Assembly: GCA_012295275.1 (NCBI GenBank)
Contig: CM022666.1
Location: 10,947,077 to 11,011,076, forward strand
Direction of reading: 5' to 3'
Source: Chrysomallon squamiferum
Taxonomy: Eukaryota; Mollusca; Gastropoda; Neomphalida; Peltospiridae
DNA: 64,000 bases
The notes under the pieces are model-generated. The model was not told where the DNA came from, searched no databases, and saw only the letters and a list, made by a program, of their open reading frames with translations. The position numbers and the translations under genes were made by a program. Below, piece by piece: positions 1 to 15,716 of this stretch; within the stretch, counting starts at the first letter, position 1, and the number at the start of each line of letters is the position of its first letter.

Positions 1-1524
1 AATCACCCGAGCGAATGCATAAAGTTTGGGTTTCCACAGGCTTAGCAACTTTCACCGTTTGTAGATGGAATTATTTTCGTCTGTATCTAGACACTGAGAT
101 AATCTACCCTTTTCTTTTAATTGCTATCAAACATTTTAAAGCAACGAATGAATAAACTTCACAAACTGACATTTTGTTAAGTTTGTAGTTAATTAATATT
201 TGTTAAAGAATAGTAGCTGACATGAATTAATAATGTTATCTGATTATTGTTATTATTAATTATAGTGTTTGGTAATTGGTATTTAACAAGATAAAAGCTT
301 TATGAAAATTTAGCATTCAGTTAAAATATTTAAATACTCAATAATTTTGATTTCACATTTTTGTTATAATTAATACTTTTGTAAATGATAACAAAAAAAA
401 AAAAAAAAAAAAAAGTATAGAATACGTAATTAAAGATTTAAAATTCCAAATTTGGTCACAACAATAAATAGGTTACAAGGAACAAGAAGCTGAACTATTT
501 CTTGTTGAAGTGATAGGCTTAAAAACAAATGTTTATTTCTGCTTTGACAAGTTTTACTTTTGACTTTTTTTGCAACCAGGATACAGGATGAAATATTCAC
601 TGGTCAGCTTTCTAGAGACCAAAGTTGTTCAGAGTTTGTAAGTTACTTTTTTCTGTTTTTCTCTCTGAGTCTCTCCTTCTCAAAGACACCCTGGCACCGG
701 CTGAACAGTTGTCGATAGATGGCATTGAAATGTCACTAGACATCAATTGTGGTTTGCCTTACAATTCATTATTTTACTCTTTTTCACAGTGAAAATGTTC
801 TGGCAATAAATGTTTTATTTTGATAAACAAATATTTAACAGTCAGTCTGTATAGTAAAACAAACAGAAAATTAATCAAACCTCCAATATGCGCAGCGAAG
901 ATATTGTGTACGTTTAAACTTACATAATCTTTGTTTCATGAATGCCAAACAGACAAAGCTGAATAACATTACAAAAACAAACAAAAACAATAAATAAATA
1001 TCAAGACATTTTGCATGTTTTGATGCATTTGCAGACATTGACAGATAAATCCTGATTATAGGTTAATATTTACACACATTTAATACATCACATATCAGTG
1101 TTCTCAATAAATTGCTCATTTACACATAACCTTTACTTTACTTATTGAAGTTATGAAATAAACTGTAAATAAAATCATAATAATGTTTACATATGTATAT
1201 ATAAAATCACAATCTTTGTTTTTTTATATTAATAAATTATATTGAATTTAAAATTTCTGTATATTTAGTAACACGATCTTTTGTCGACTTTTTTTTGAAG
1301 ATTGTAAGACTTTCTGATACTAGTTAACAATTTTATGATAACAGTGCTTATATCTGAAAAAAGAAAGAAGAAAAAAAAGAAGATATATGACGTCTCTATG
1401 TTGCCTTAGAGCTAATATTATTGTGTTTCCATCTTCAAGGGCAAGATAGTTTTTTGGTTGTTTTGTTAATTTAGAATTTTTTCACTTGTCCTAAAGAGTT
1501 TTGTTTCATGTTTTTTTTTATTAG
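1..1524. other. FMO upstream intron, no exon supported
   Basis: AT-rich sequence ending in a T-rich tract and AG at 1523-1524. A poly(A) run lies at 392-414. No piece encoding the GxGxxG FAD-binding start was found, so the preceding coding exon is beyond the left edge. Confidence 0.6.
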
Positions 1525-5031
<3,507 letters not shown>

Positions 5032-5478
5032 ATAAACAACAACAAACGAAACAAAAACAAAAAATGACATGCTCGGTACAAGTTATCTGTAATATATCCA
5101 AATATGAAAGCGATAGATTCATTATTAATATTATTATTATTATGATTTTGATTATTGTTATGATTATTATTATCATTAAGTGTCACATATAAAGTACGTA
5201 CGCTCCGGGATTTAACTGGAACGATTGGGTATACACAGCAGGATAATATTCGATAAGAAACACAACATGAGAAATAATATTAACAGTATTAAAATTTAAA
5301 TTTACAGGCTAAATTGATACGTGTTTTAAACGTTTTATTAAATATAAAATTAGTGGTGTTAAATAAATCTTATATAAAAGGAAACCATCATATTCATTTT
5401 TCAGCGTGAAAAATTAATTTACGCATAGCGTGACAGGTCGTTAGTATTCCCAGATTCTGTGTGTATGTACTTTATTTG

Positions 5479-5514
<36 letters not shown>

Positions 5515-7049
5515 TTGTTTTATTTGCAATGGGTTTCTCTACGTCGATTCGAATTATTGTAATTATATGTGTATGATTTGACATTGCGTATCGGATTAAA
5601 TGTTTTTTTATTTTATTTTATTCTTATTTTTTAAACATTAAATATTTGTAACATTAGGAAAGGTTATATTGGCAACGTCAGTTAATATGTTTTTGTTGTT
5701 TAGTACAGTTTTAAGTCATAGTTAACAATTATGTAATCATAACGTAGAAAGTGCTGATCTCTATGTTAACATTTCTGTATATATTTGAATATGCTTATTA
5801 ATAACAAATTTTGTTGTCTTATTTTTGGCTCAGATATTTTATTTATTTAATTATATTCTTACTTACAAACTTACATATTTTCATATTTATTTACTTACGT
5901 ACTTACTTTTTGCATTTATTATATATTTTTATAATAATAACTAAAAACGAAAGATTTTTACTTACCAAAACATTCAAACAACAAGATATAGTTTTAGACA
6001 TGTTTAAAGTTTTACATTAATTCTGAAAAAGTAGATCTTGCTGAGTCACAGTGCAACTGAAGACTGCAATGATGCTCTGACCAGAATTCACCTGTGTCCA
6101 ACTGAGAACACTTTCTTGTTCAACTCCAAGTCAAAGACAACAACTCTCTCTATGTGACATAAATGCTTCAAATTTCAATGAGTATGTCACATAACTGATC
6201 ATCTGATAACGATAGATTTTACTGTCTTTATTTAGTGTTCATCAGCGAGTTAAACTGAATAATTTCGTTATCGGTCATGTTGGCTGTTTTGATTATAATA
6301 TAACTTAACCCGTGGATTATTTACTTTATTGTATATTGTAAATACACTCCTAGAATTTTTTTTTTTTTTTTTATATTAATTACTTTTCATAAAACCAAAA
6401 GCTCTGAAACGATAAACTTTTTTCGATAAACGAATAACTTTGAATTAACTCATTTCGAGTTGTAACAACTTTATTAAACTAGTAAAAATAATATTTGTTA
6501 TTGTTTTTCTTTGACTAACTCGATGTATTCTGCGAGACATTCAGATATTGTATTCGTGCTTTCATCGCGAGGTTTAACATTTAATATTTTTATATATTAC
6601 TTTTAAGTAAATTAATTACACAAAATAAAGACAAGTATATGAACATACATCAAACAGCTAATCTGTAAGAAGGTTTTTTTTACTTTAAAAAAACAAAAAA
6701 AACAACATGTTACATTTATTTTACAAAATATATTTTACCAGTTTAACATTGTTGAAACAAACAAACCATTTATTTCAAGAATACGTTTATGAGGTAACTG
6801 ATTTGTTTAACAGATCTGTAATAACGCAATGACGACCTAGTAGTCAGACCTAATTTTACTAAGTTAACCAATCGCTGTTCTACCTCGTGTTTATATCTTA
6901 TAAAATGGCTAGTTTTACTATTAATTACAGAACCGGAACTCATTCAGTTATTTATCATTTTAAATATTTATTCATTTTCACAAACACAAACTACCTCGGT
7001 GTGATTTCAAAAGTGTATTGTTATACAAAATACTTTAAGCGCGGTACAT

Positions 7050-7093
<44 letters not shown>

Positions 7094-7245
7094 TAATATG
7101 TTCATTACACATAAGACTAATTAAATTTAACAAATATTTATTTAAGATAAACGTATCGATATTGAACATCAGCCAGTGTGCGGTAAAGTCAACCACTTGT
7201 TGTACACGTAGAAAAGTTTCCACAGCAACCAGTTTTTGCAGTTGT
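5032..7245. other. Intergenic, between the FMO and Bok-like 3' ends
   Basis: The two neighbours converge here. The sequence is AT-rich with an AATAAA overlapping the FMO stop, an (ATT)n run near 5482-5513, a poly(T) near 6358-6371 and a (CT)n run at 7053-7090. No coding exon or RNA gene was recognised. Confidence 0.6.
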
Positions 7246-7507
7246 TCACAGCATCTTCAACAAGTATGTTGTCAAAAACGCAACCAAAGCTATTAAAATA
7301 CAGACTAATACTACTGTACTAAAGCGGTTTTTATTTTGTGAGCAAACCTCCTTGAACTTGATCTGCACAGAAAAGAAAGTAATAATAACAACAGCAATAA
7401 CAAAAACTACATACATACATAAAACAATTATACTATGGCAATAGCGTTCCTGTAGTGAAAACATGACATAAAATACTGTTTTTATTAATTAATTTATTTA
7501 TTTAATA

Positions 7508-7540
<33 letters not shown>

Positions 7541-7802
7541 AAAATTACAAAAGTATCAAAACTTTTTCGAATAAAAAATATAAAATAAAAATATCTGAGG
7601 TCGCTTACATAGCGTTGTCACATTGTGATCTTTATAGCCAGAAACAAGTCTGAAATGTGTGTGTGTGGGGGGGAGGGCAATGTTATCGACGCATGTACTT
7701 CAAACAGGGAAGTAAATTTTTTTTTTTTTATTATTGTATCTATACACGTACTTACATGCATAGATACATACATACAATATATATATGCATACAATATATA
7801 TA

Positions 7803-7838
<36 letters not shown>

Positions 7839-7955
7839 TGTATCTATGCAGCAAAATCAAAATCAGTTTTCCTCAACAATTTGTATGATTTGTTCTTTAG
7901 CAGCTTGAGAAAGAAATTAAAAAAGTGTATTAAAAGGGTATTGATCACTGTTGAT

Positions 7956-7990
<35 letters not shown>

Positions 7991-9256
7991 TTTAAGGGAG
8001 GTAAGTAACAAGATACAAGTGTGACGAAAGAGAAATAAATGCATGATTTCCAATGAACAGTGATCAATACCCTTTTAATACACTTTTTTTCTTTCTTTCT
8101 CAAGCTGCTAAAGAACAAATCATACAAAATGTTGAGGAAAACTGATTTTGTCAACGTCAAGTATACGAGTTAATAAAATACTAATGCGAACGAAGTTAAA
8201 TTCCATCCTTCGCCGTCTTGGAAAATTGTAACATACACAAATATTTATTTTTATTGTTTAAACTGTCTGTCTGTTTTTATTTTATCTTATTTTATTTTAT
8301 TAGATAATATTGTGTAATCTGCGTGAATTCTTTTCATACGCAAAAAAAGACTAAATGTAGAAATCTAAATTTAATCAGTTTTAAAAATTAAGTTGAGGCG
8401 TATAAGTATTTAGGTAGGTAGGTAAGGTGTTGTTGAGGGAAATTATGTCTACCTGTTTGTCAGCGTGCGTGCGTGCGTGCGTGTGTGTGTGTGTGTGTGT
8501 GTGTTTCGTTTCGTTTCGTTTTAAATGAAAGACGAAGATGAAACTTCATTTGCAATGTTAGTGATTTCTGACTGCACTCACCCATCCGCCTTGTTCTTCG
8601 ATCCAGTCTGCAAGACGATGCGTCACAAAGTTTCCAAGACAATTTATGACGTCATCAACAAATTCGGCGTGTCCTTGTTGAACGCATTCCTCGGCGAAAC
8701 ACGATGATATTGCAAACATGGACAAGACTCTTCCCCAGGTTATCTTGTCACGGAACATAATTTCTAACACGGATGTTAGAGCATTTTTAACTACGGTCAC
8801 AGAACTCATCGTCATACAAACTTTTCTGGAGACATCGCAGTAGACTTTTGGGTACAAACGTTCCAGGACTGTGCCAGATTTAATGAAGTAATCAGAATAT
8901 TCACAGTTACCAGCACGCAGCTGTATTTTACTGTTACTATATCCGCTAGACTGCAGTTTTTGTTGGATGTAGTCTTTCAGTATGGACTTTGCGATGTGCG
9001 CGCTGTTTTCAGGTGATAACATAACATTTTCTGACTTGTGAGAGGAAAACGGAACTGTATCCAAAACTCGTTTGACAAATGATATCCAAAAGTTGACTTG
9101 CACTTCTTTTTCTTCGCGTTCTTTCTTTTTGACAGACGAAAGAAACGCTTTTTTCTTACGCACGTTGTCTTTTATTTCGTATTCCTTCAGGTTAACTATG
9201 TTGCGAAACGACGCAGCTTTCCGTCGCTTTGGAAACATTAATAAATATGTACGCAT
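7246..9256 (-). CDS. Bok-like Bcl-2 family apoptosis regulator, two exons
   Basis: Multidomain Bcl-2 protein, expected at mitochondrial or ER membranes. Exons: 9256-8582 and 7362-7246. Seen: the donor is TGG|GTGAGT at 8582/8581 and the acceptor TTTTCTGTGCAG before 7362; both are phase 0. From the ATG at 9256 the protein is 263 residues: a basic N-terminal stretch (residues 10-50), a BH4-like helix (LKDYIQQKL, 93-101), a BH3 region (FIKSGTVLERLYPKVY, 124-139), BH1 (ITWGRVLSMFA, 172-182), BH2 (WIEEQGGW, 218-225), then a C-terminal membrane anchor (about 240-259) with a short tail LLKML. The run from BH3 through CLGNF to GGW follows vertebrate BOK most closely. The start is uncertain: the frame stays open 35 codons upstream without another ATG, so an upstream exon is possible. 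If read through, the first exon stops seven codons after the donor and the anchor is lost. Confidence 0.87.
7790..7843. repeat. (TA)n / (TGTA)n microsatellite
   Basis: TA run passing into TGTA/GTAT units, next to the left arm of the palindrome. Confidence 0.95.
7858..8150. repeat. Foldback palindrome with ~100-bp arms in the Bok-like intron
   Basis: Left arm 7858-7956 and right arm 8051-8150 are reverse complements with only a handful of mismatches and a small length difference in a T/A run. The ~94-bp spacer contains a (TA)n run at 7958-7986. No flanking target duplication was found; the left side abuts (TGTA)n repeats. It resembles a palindromic MITE-like insertion or a local inverted duplication. 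Transcribed from either strand, it would form a long RNA hairpin. Confidence 0.92.
8466..8520. repeat. (GTGC)n / (GT)n / (TTTCG)n compound microsatellite
   Basis: GCGT units, then GT, then TTTCG units, about 60 bp beyond the 3' side of the Bok-like first-exon donor. Confidence 0.9.
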
Positions 9257-9364
9257 TGAAGAATGTTTGGTTTCGTTATCGTATCCACCGTTTAAACATG
9301 TACGTATATAACAAGACACCTCTGAGCATAGTCCACAACAGCTGCTTATCAAGTCCAAGTATCA

Positions 9365-10809
9365 AATTGATAATTTGTTGTTATAGCTACACTGATCATT
9401 ATTAGTATTATATATGTAAGATAGTTGTTTATCAGAGACCAAGTTTACATTCTAAATATCTCTCTGTATGTTTCTCACACATATAGATAAAAACTGAGCT
9501 CTGTAATGCATAAAATTAGATATACATTATTACTGTTATCAGACAAGAATTTATCAAAGATACGCACTTAATAAACAATGAACATAATATATACATTTTT
9601 AATTATCTCTCATAACTATCAGCTTGCCATACACCAAACATTATTTTTTTTTATATATATATATATTTACTTACATCAGTATTGATCAATTTTTCAAATG
9701 TAAATACTTTCTGCAGGGAATTTTTCTATTTTGTAAAAAAAAAACCAAAAACACAACTAAGATGTGATTTGTGTTCAGTTTTTTCCAGTTTTAAATAAAT
9801 GAATAAGGCTGACAACGTAATGTGAATGTAATTTATTTTATTCTCAGTAAAATACACATTTCAAACAACACTAGACATTTTACAGCTTTTATAAAACATT
9901 TTTTACATGTTGAACAGTGTAAATGCTTATTCTCTTTTAATAACAATAAATAAATAAATTATTAAAACACCCAGCTCTGTTGATCTCAAGATTTAAATTA
10001 AAAAGTTTTTGTATTCATTTAATCAAACTGTGTTACAATCTATCAAATTAAAATATAAATTACAAACTTCATTGGTTAGCCCATTCAGTCATTTCTCTGA
10101 ACTTAAACTAATTATCATAGCTTATCCAAAGATGTCTATCTACATTGATACTCAGTATTAATTAAAACAGGACACAGGACCTTCCATATAACACACTAAT
10201 TAGGGTGAAAGGGCATTCTGTTACCAAACTGATTAATTTTTGCAGTGAACTGAGGGTTTTCTGTCCTTTTGAATATTCATTTATGTAATTATTATTATTT
10301 TTTTTTTTATTAAATTCATTTAATTATATCCTGAACAAGATGAACAGTCCAAAATGTTTAAAATTTATGGAAAATGGTGAATATAATTCATAGAAAAAAT
10401 AGCTGAGTTACTTCAACATGAACCATGAAAAAAAGAATCATGCAAGAAGAAAAATTAATATCAAAATAAAACAGAGTAAACTGCAGGACATGCAATTTTA
10501 CTACATTATTACTGTTACACGAGTCTATATCACCCAACCACAATTCACATTGTAATCCATCTTCCATAGCTCATCAATCAAAATTCATATAACATGGTAT
10601 CTGCTACAGATCATCCATTAAAACTCCACATACAAGTTATTTTGTAATTCTGCCAATACAAATTCAGTTACACATCTTCAGTATCATATCCATTCACTTC
10701 AATGATGTATAAAAAAATTATATATTCTTTAAATTTTTGTTGTTAAGTGTCCTGAGATTGTTATTTGTTTTTGTTGTAAATACTCATATTTGAGTTGTTT
10801 GATATTAGA
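9365..10809. other. Intergenic between Bok-like 5' end and NCBP2 3' end
   Basis: Both genes run leftward, so this holds the Bok-like promoter and the NCBP2 3' UTR. On the - strand AATAAA-type signals occur at about 9832-9841 and 9947-9959, downstream of the NCBP2 stop; either could end its transcript. No further exon was recognised. Confidence 0.5.
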
Positions 10810-13800
10810 TCAGTTTCTGATTTTAGATAAAACAACTTTTCCATAACCTCCCCTGTCTTCATCATAGTCAGTGCGATATTCATCTCTAACCTGAAATTGA
10901 AAAACAAATCCAATTTTTTATACATTTACCACTGTAAAAAAATATAATAATAATAAAGTAAGTCCAACACTTACTGATCAGTAAATAAAACGATTACTGA
11001 TAATTTCATGTTTTACACTTCAGTTAATTATGAAAATATTTTGAAAAGAATTAATGAAAAATTATGTAAACAGACAATCTCATTAACTTATATAAATATA
11101 TGTGTATGTGTGCGTCACATAAGATTCTTATTAATTTGATTATCCATACATACTTGTGGATGTGTGTATATATAAATACACAGATATACACACACATCTA
11201 GAGACACACAATTATATTTACATATTTGAAAACAGATAAACTCACAATCAAGTACACACACTCTTGTACATCTCAAAATAAACATAAAACCGTATTTGTT
11301 TAAATACTAACAGACACACAATACTGTTTACATTCTCTCTTTTTCACACACACAAACTTCTGCACCTAATGATACACAGACTCCATACTTAAAAACCATC
11401 ACAATATATTTCATCTATTTTTATTTTATAATATCTATGTACAAATGACTTCAGAATTCAGTAAGTAATATTTAGCCCCTGGTGGCCAGTGAAGTATAAC
11501 ACAGACCTGGCCTCCACATTTTCCTCTACCATACTGTCTTCCTTCCACGAACCCCACATCCCAGTCTGTCCTGACGATTCGATCATCCAGTCGTGTACCA
11601 TTCACATACCTCAGAGCATTCTCACCCCCTTCACGTTCATAGTATCTTACAGGTTAAAGAGTTAACATACAAAACATTATAACAAGTGCAGGGGTTAATA
11701 TTTGAAATAAATTTTACATTCAGTTGTGAAGGTATAAAATAATATGTTTTACATTCTGGAGCGAAAGATTTAAGATTTAAAAAACATATTACATTTAGAA
11801 GTCAAAGAGATTTCTGGGATTTTTTTTACCTTCAGAAATAAAAGAAATAACTAAAATAAAATTTTCAATCAGAACTGAAGGAGATAATGTAAACATAACT
11901 TTTTACATGAAGAAGTGGGAACCACCATGTGAAGAAAGTATTTTATCGCCTTCCTGGTGTCTTGCTGCATTAGGAAAATATACAAAACATTTTATTTTCT
12001 TCTCATTGGTAAAACCATCAGAGAAAGTAAAGTTAAGAAATATAAAATTATTTCTTCTTTTTCAGACTAAAAAAAAAACATTCCACCTTCTTCTTCACAG
12101 CTAAAATGGTTGGCTAGATCATTATAATTTTTTTTATCTTCTTCTTCTTCATTGTACCTTCACCGATGAAAAAATGTAATCAAAAACAGCATTTTTAACA
12201 AGGTAAAGGGTTAGCAAATTAGAAATATTTTATGAACTTCCTGTTTTAAAGTACCTCTAAAAACATAAGACACACAAATATCAAACTGATTTTGTCCAAA
12301 AGACAATGCATCTTTCTCACAAGTTATGAAACATAACTTTTCCAACAGATTAGGTACTGTAAGAGAATAACAAAAACATACCTATAGTTCTCATGTTTCC
12401 TAAGACATGGTTCTCCCATAATTCCTTTTTAACAAGCACACTTCCCGCAGAACACTTTACTTTCACACAAATACAATTCAGCTATATTCATTTTTTACAT
12501 ACTAACAACACAATACAATCCTGGTCTGCATTCTTACAACATAAACACTTGTTTTCTAATCATTGTTACACACCTGACCTCCACTTTTTCCTCGCCCATA
12601 TTGTCTACCTTCCCTGAACCCCGCATCCCAATCTGTCCGGATTATTCTATCATCCAGTCTGGTTCCGTTTACATAACGCATGGCGTTTTCACTATCCTCA
12701 CGCTCATAATATCTTAACTTGTTAAGATGCAACAAAAAATTCTTGTTACCTTTAACTCCATATAGTATTGGCAGGTAAAATTGAGGGTTGCATGTTTGAG
12801 TGTTGTATTAATAATTGTATAAAATTTATTATACTATTTAATATTAAGTTTTAACAAACAATAGTTATTATCAGTCTTTCTTCATATCCAGTTAATACTG
12901 TTTTTTCGTTGTTGTTGTAGTATGAATGTATGTATATGTCTGTATGTGTCTGTTTATATATATATTTAATACTAATTTTCCAGCAACTTTAGCAAGTTTT
13001 ATCAGACCAAACATAATAACTAAGCAGTAAAATAATAATTATATACATTGCATGTTTCTTCATTCAGACTAAGATACTACTGACTCAGTACAAACTTATT
13101 AATGTAAATTTTTCGTAAATAAAGAATGCTTATTAGGTAAAATCTCTACCAAGAACATTGTATTAAAATCACTTCTAAAATGCCAAGTTTTAGAATTTTT
13201 CTGGACTAAACAAATCTGTTGGAGAACAGATATGGAAAATATATACTGATATATTTAATTTGAGTTTTTCTGTAGCATGAGTGAAAATCAGCAAGCAAGA
13301 AAAAGAAAAAAGAAAAAAACCAATGAAGCATACCAGCAGAATATAAGTTATTAGATGACATGAAGAATAATCTGTTTAATTATTACTGTGCTTATAGAGC
13401 CAGCTTTTAAAAGCAAACCAAGCATACAAATACATAACACTTTTTTATATGAAAATTTGGAATGAAACACAAGCATAAAGACATGAAATTTTTACATTAA
13501 ATATCAGTTATAATTAACATGTCAGTGTATTTCAGTTTGAGTGAATGTGTTTTTCTTTCTTACACTTCCAAGCAACATTCTTTATTCATTAGGCAAAATC
13601 TTTGTGCTGCATTTTATTTCAGAAATGAATGAAAGAGTTCTACAACACAATTTTTAATGTTACGTTAGCCACATGTTATTTGGTAATCACAATAGGAGAG
13701 AGGAAAAGCCAATGTTGTCATACCATGACCTATGAAACCAATTAACAATACATTTTTATCTTGGGTTCTTTTTTGAAGTCTGCCTTAAAAAAATCTTCAA

Positions 13801-15185
13801 GTCAGCACGTACTATGGCTACTTGTCATTATTAGCAATAATCAAACCCAGCTCTGCTTTAACTGACTCACCCCGAAGTTGAATGAATCCAGAAACCAAGA
13901 TGAGACTTACCAAAATTATAATGAAATTTAATCAGAGGTGAATAACTTTTTATGGCAATTGACTCAGTCCAGTCAGTGTGAATGACATTGTAAAAGCACA
14001 GATCAAAACTCAGCTGCTGTATCAGTATGTAATATCAGCAACAAGCAATGACGAGAACTGATCCTGTGACCAACTGCTTGTAAACCACTCAAAACACCCC
14101 TGATGCAGCAATTATATCTCACTCTGTTACCACTAACATTTCTTTTAGTTCATTTTCTCATACCACTGATATTAATACAAATATATTTTACAAAGTGACA
14201 CAATCTTAATTAGAAATACTGACTGAACATCACTTATTTGTAAACAGAAATCTGAAATTGCTGAAGCTTTCTGACAATTCACAATTTTCTTGCTTGCATA
14301 AAACAAAAAGTTAACAAAAATTAGTAACACAACTTTCAAGATACAGATGTGAAATGTATTAGAAACATAAGTGTATTTGGTGGTTAAAATAAGGTTTCAT
14401 CATCAAAATATTTTACTATATTTCAGTGCAAACACAACCAGTTAGATTAAGGGATGTTCAGCTCATATAGTTTCATGTCTGACTACAAAAACTATAACAA
14501 AAATGAAAGTTAACAGTTTATTGTTACTTGTAATAAAATAGTTTCATGCACTGAAAGCACAGCAGTTAGGAAGCATATAATTATAAAACAGCTGAAAAAT
14601 AAAGCTAAAATTACAGTGCTGTGATAAACTGGCAAAATTAGTGAACAAGCACAATGTGATCACACATGCAAACTGTGTAAACAATGAGTCAAAAGGATAC
14701 TCGACAAAACAAAAACCACATGGAGTTTTCTTGATTTTATCCAAACCCATCACAATCCGCTTTACATCTCCTGCCCTACCAAACAACTCGTAAATCTGTT
14801 CTTCTGTTGTGTAAAATGACAAATTTCCTACATACAGTGTTGTACTGTCCAGTAACTTCCTCTCCTGCTCACTTCGACTTCCCTGAAATGTGTCATTGAA
14901 CAAATAAATTAACACATCAATGAAAGGTTAAAGCTCATCTCAACAGATTTTCGTAATAATGGTTATTATATATTATATAATAATGTGAGATAGGAAATCT
15001 GCTTCTAGTATTTAGCAGCAAATACTATTTTAAGTTTCTCCATTCTATGAAGTAAACACACACAAAAACTTTTTTAAAAATAGACTATTTGCCAATGTAA
15101 AAGATTCGAGGTGAACATCTGTATACAAAACAAACATGCAAAATTTATTTTAGACTAAATTCTTAAAAAATAGATGTTTCTGCTA

Positions 15186-15248
<63 letters not shown>

Positions 15249-15716
15249 AATGTTAACAACCTTAATAATATTGCTGCATCTCATTAATACCGATTTGATA
15301 CCACATTATGATTATCATTCATTTTTATTTCAGGCGTAATGACTGACGTTTGTTGTTTTATAGCAAAATTGTTCAGCAAGTATAGTTAATAATAATAATA
15401 ATAATAATAACAATTAATTAATTAATTAAAACAAAAACAACAACAATAAGAAAACACTTAAATATCTGCGAGCCTTTAAGTTTAAATCAATCAAAATAGT
15501 ATCGGTATCGCACTCGGCACTGTCACTGTGATCCATGATCATGATGATGAATGAGTCAGTCAACTGGGCTTGCTCGATACCAATTATTTACATTTTCTTT
15601 ACAACAAATGGTAACAAATTACGAAAATGTGAATAAATACTTACCTTATAATGCTGGTCTCTGTACGAACTAAGGGCAGTGGAGCCAGAATATTTTCTTT
15701 TTCCAAGAATAGACAT
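10810..15716 (-). CDS. NCBP2: Nuclear cap-binding protein subunit 2 (CBP20)
   Basis: Small subunit of the nuclear cap-binding complex. With CBP80 it binds the m7G cap of nascent RNA polymerase II transcripts and supports splicing, 3' processing, export and the pioneer round of translation. Exons: 15716-15645 (24 codons), 14882-14701, then one of two alternative 139-nt exons (12712-12574 or 11645-11507), then 10890-10810. Phases 0, 2, 0 fit exactly, giving 157 residues against 156 in human. Seen: RRM core with RNP2 [19 protein letters not shown] and RNP1 CGFCFVE; the cap-pocket segment RTDWD; the C-terminal arm GRQYGRG, then [18 protein letters not shown]. The start [11 protein letters not shown] is the first ATG before a clean donor (AAG|GTAAGT). 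Confidence 0.96.
11507..11645 (-). CDS. NCBP2: NCBP2 alternative exon 3B (diverged duplicate of 3A)
   Basis: 139 nt with the same entry and exit phases as 3A, TGTAAG acceptor and CAG|GTCTGT donor. It encodes [18 protein letters not shown] through GRGKCGGQ. Against 3A, 7 of 46 residues differ (D/G, S/G, M/L, I/V, A/V, R/V, S/C), while about 21 further codons differ only synonymously. There is no stop or indel, and the cap-pocket residues R-x-D-W-D and R-Q-Y-G-R are kept. That pattern indicates purifying selection on an old duplicate, so it is probably a used, mutually exclusive exon. Confidence 0.9.
12574..12712 (-). CDS. NCBP2: NCBP2 alternative exon 3A
   Basis: 139 nt, entered in phase 2 and left in phase 0, with TTAAG before it and CAG|GTGTGT at its end. 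It encodes the second half of the RRM and the cap-binding arm, starting [18 protein letters not shown] and ending GRGKSGGQ. It lies closer to exon 2, and is nearer to human CBP20 than exon 3B at the variable positions (for example WDAGF, KSGGQ). One copy must be chosen; including both adds 139 nt and breaks the frame. Confidence 0.93.
15190..15247. repeat. (GT)n microsatellite
   Basis: Pure GT run of about 58 bp in NCBP2 intron 1. Confidence 0.97.

Noticed and set aside
594-651. Possible 58-nt FMO exon with good acceptor (CAACCAG) and donor (TTT|GTAAGT)
   Set aside because: The only frame compatible with the next exon's phase has a TGA, and no FMO motif is encoded. A 5' UTR exon remains possible but is unsupported.
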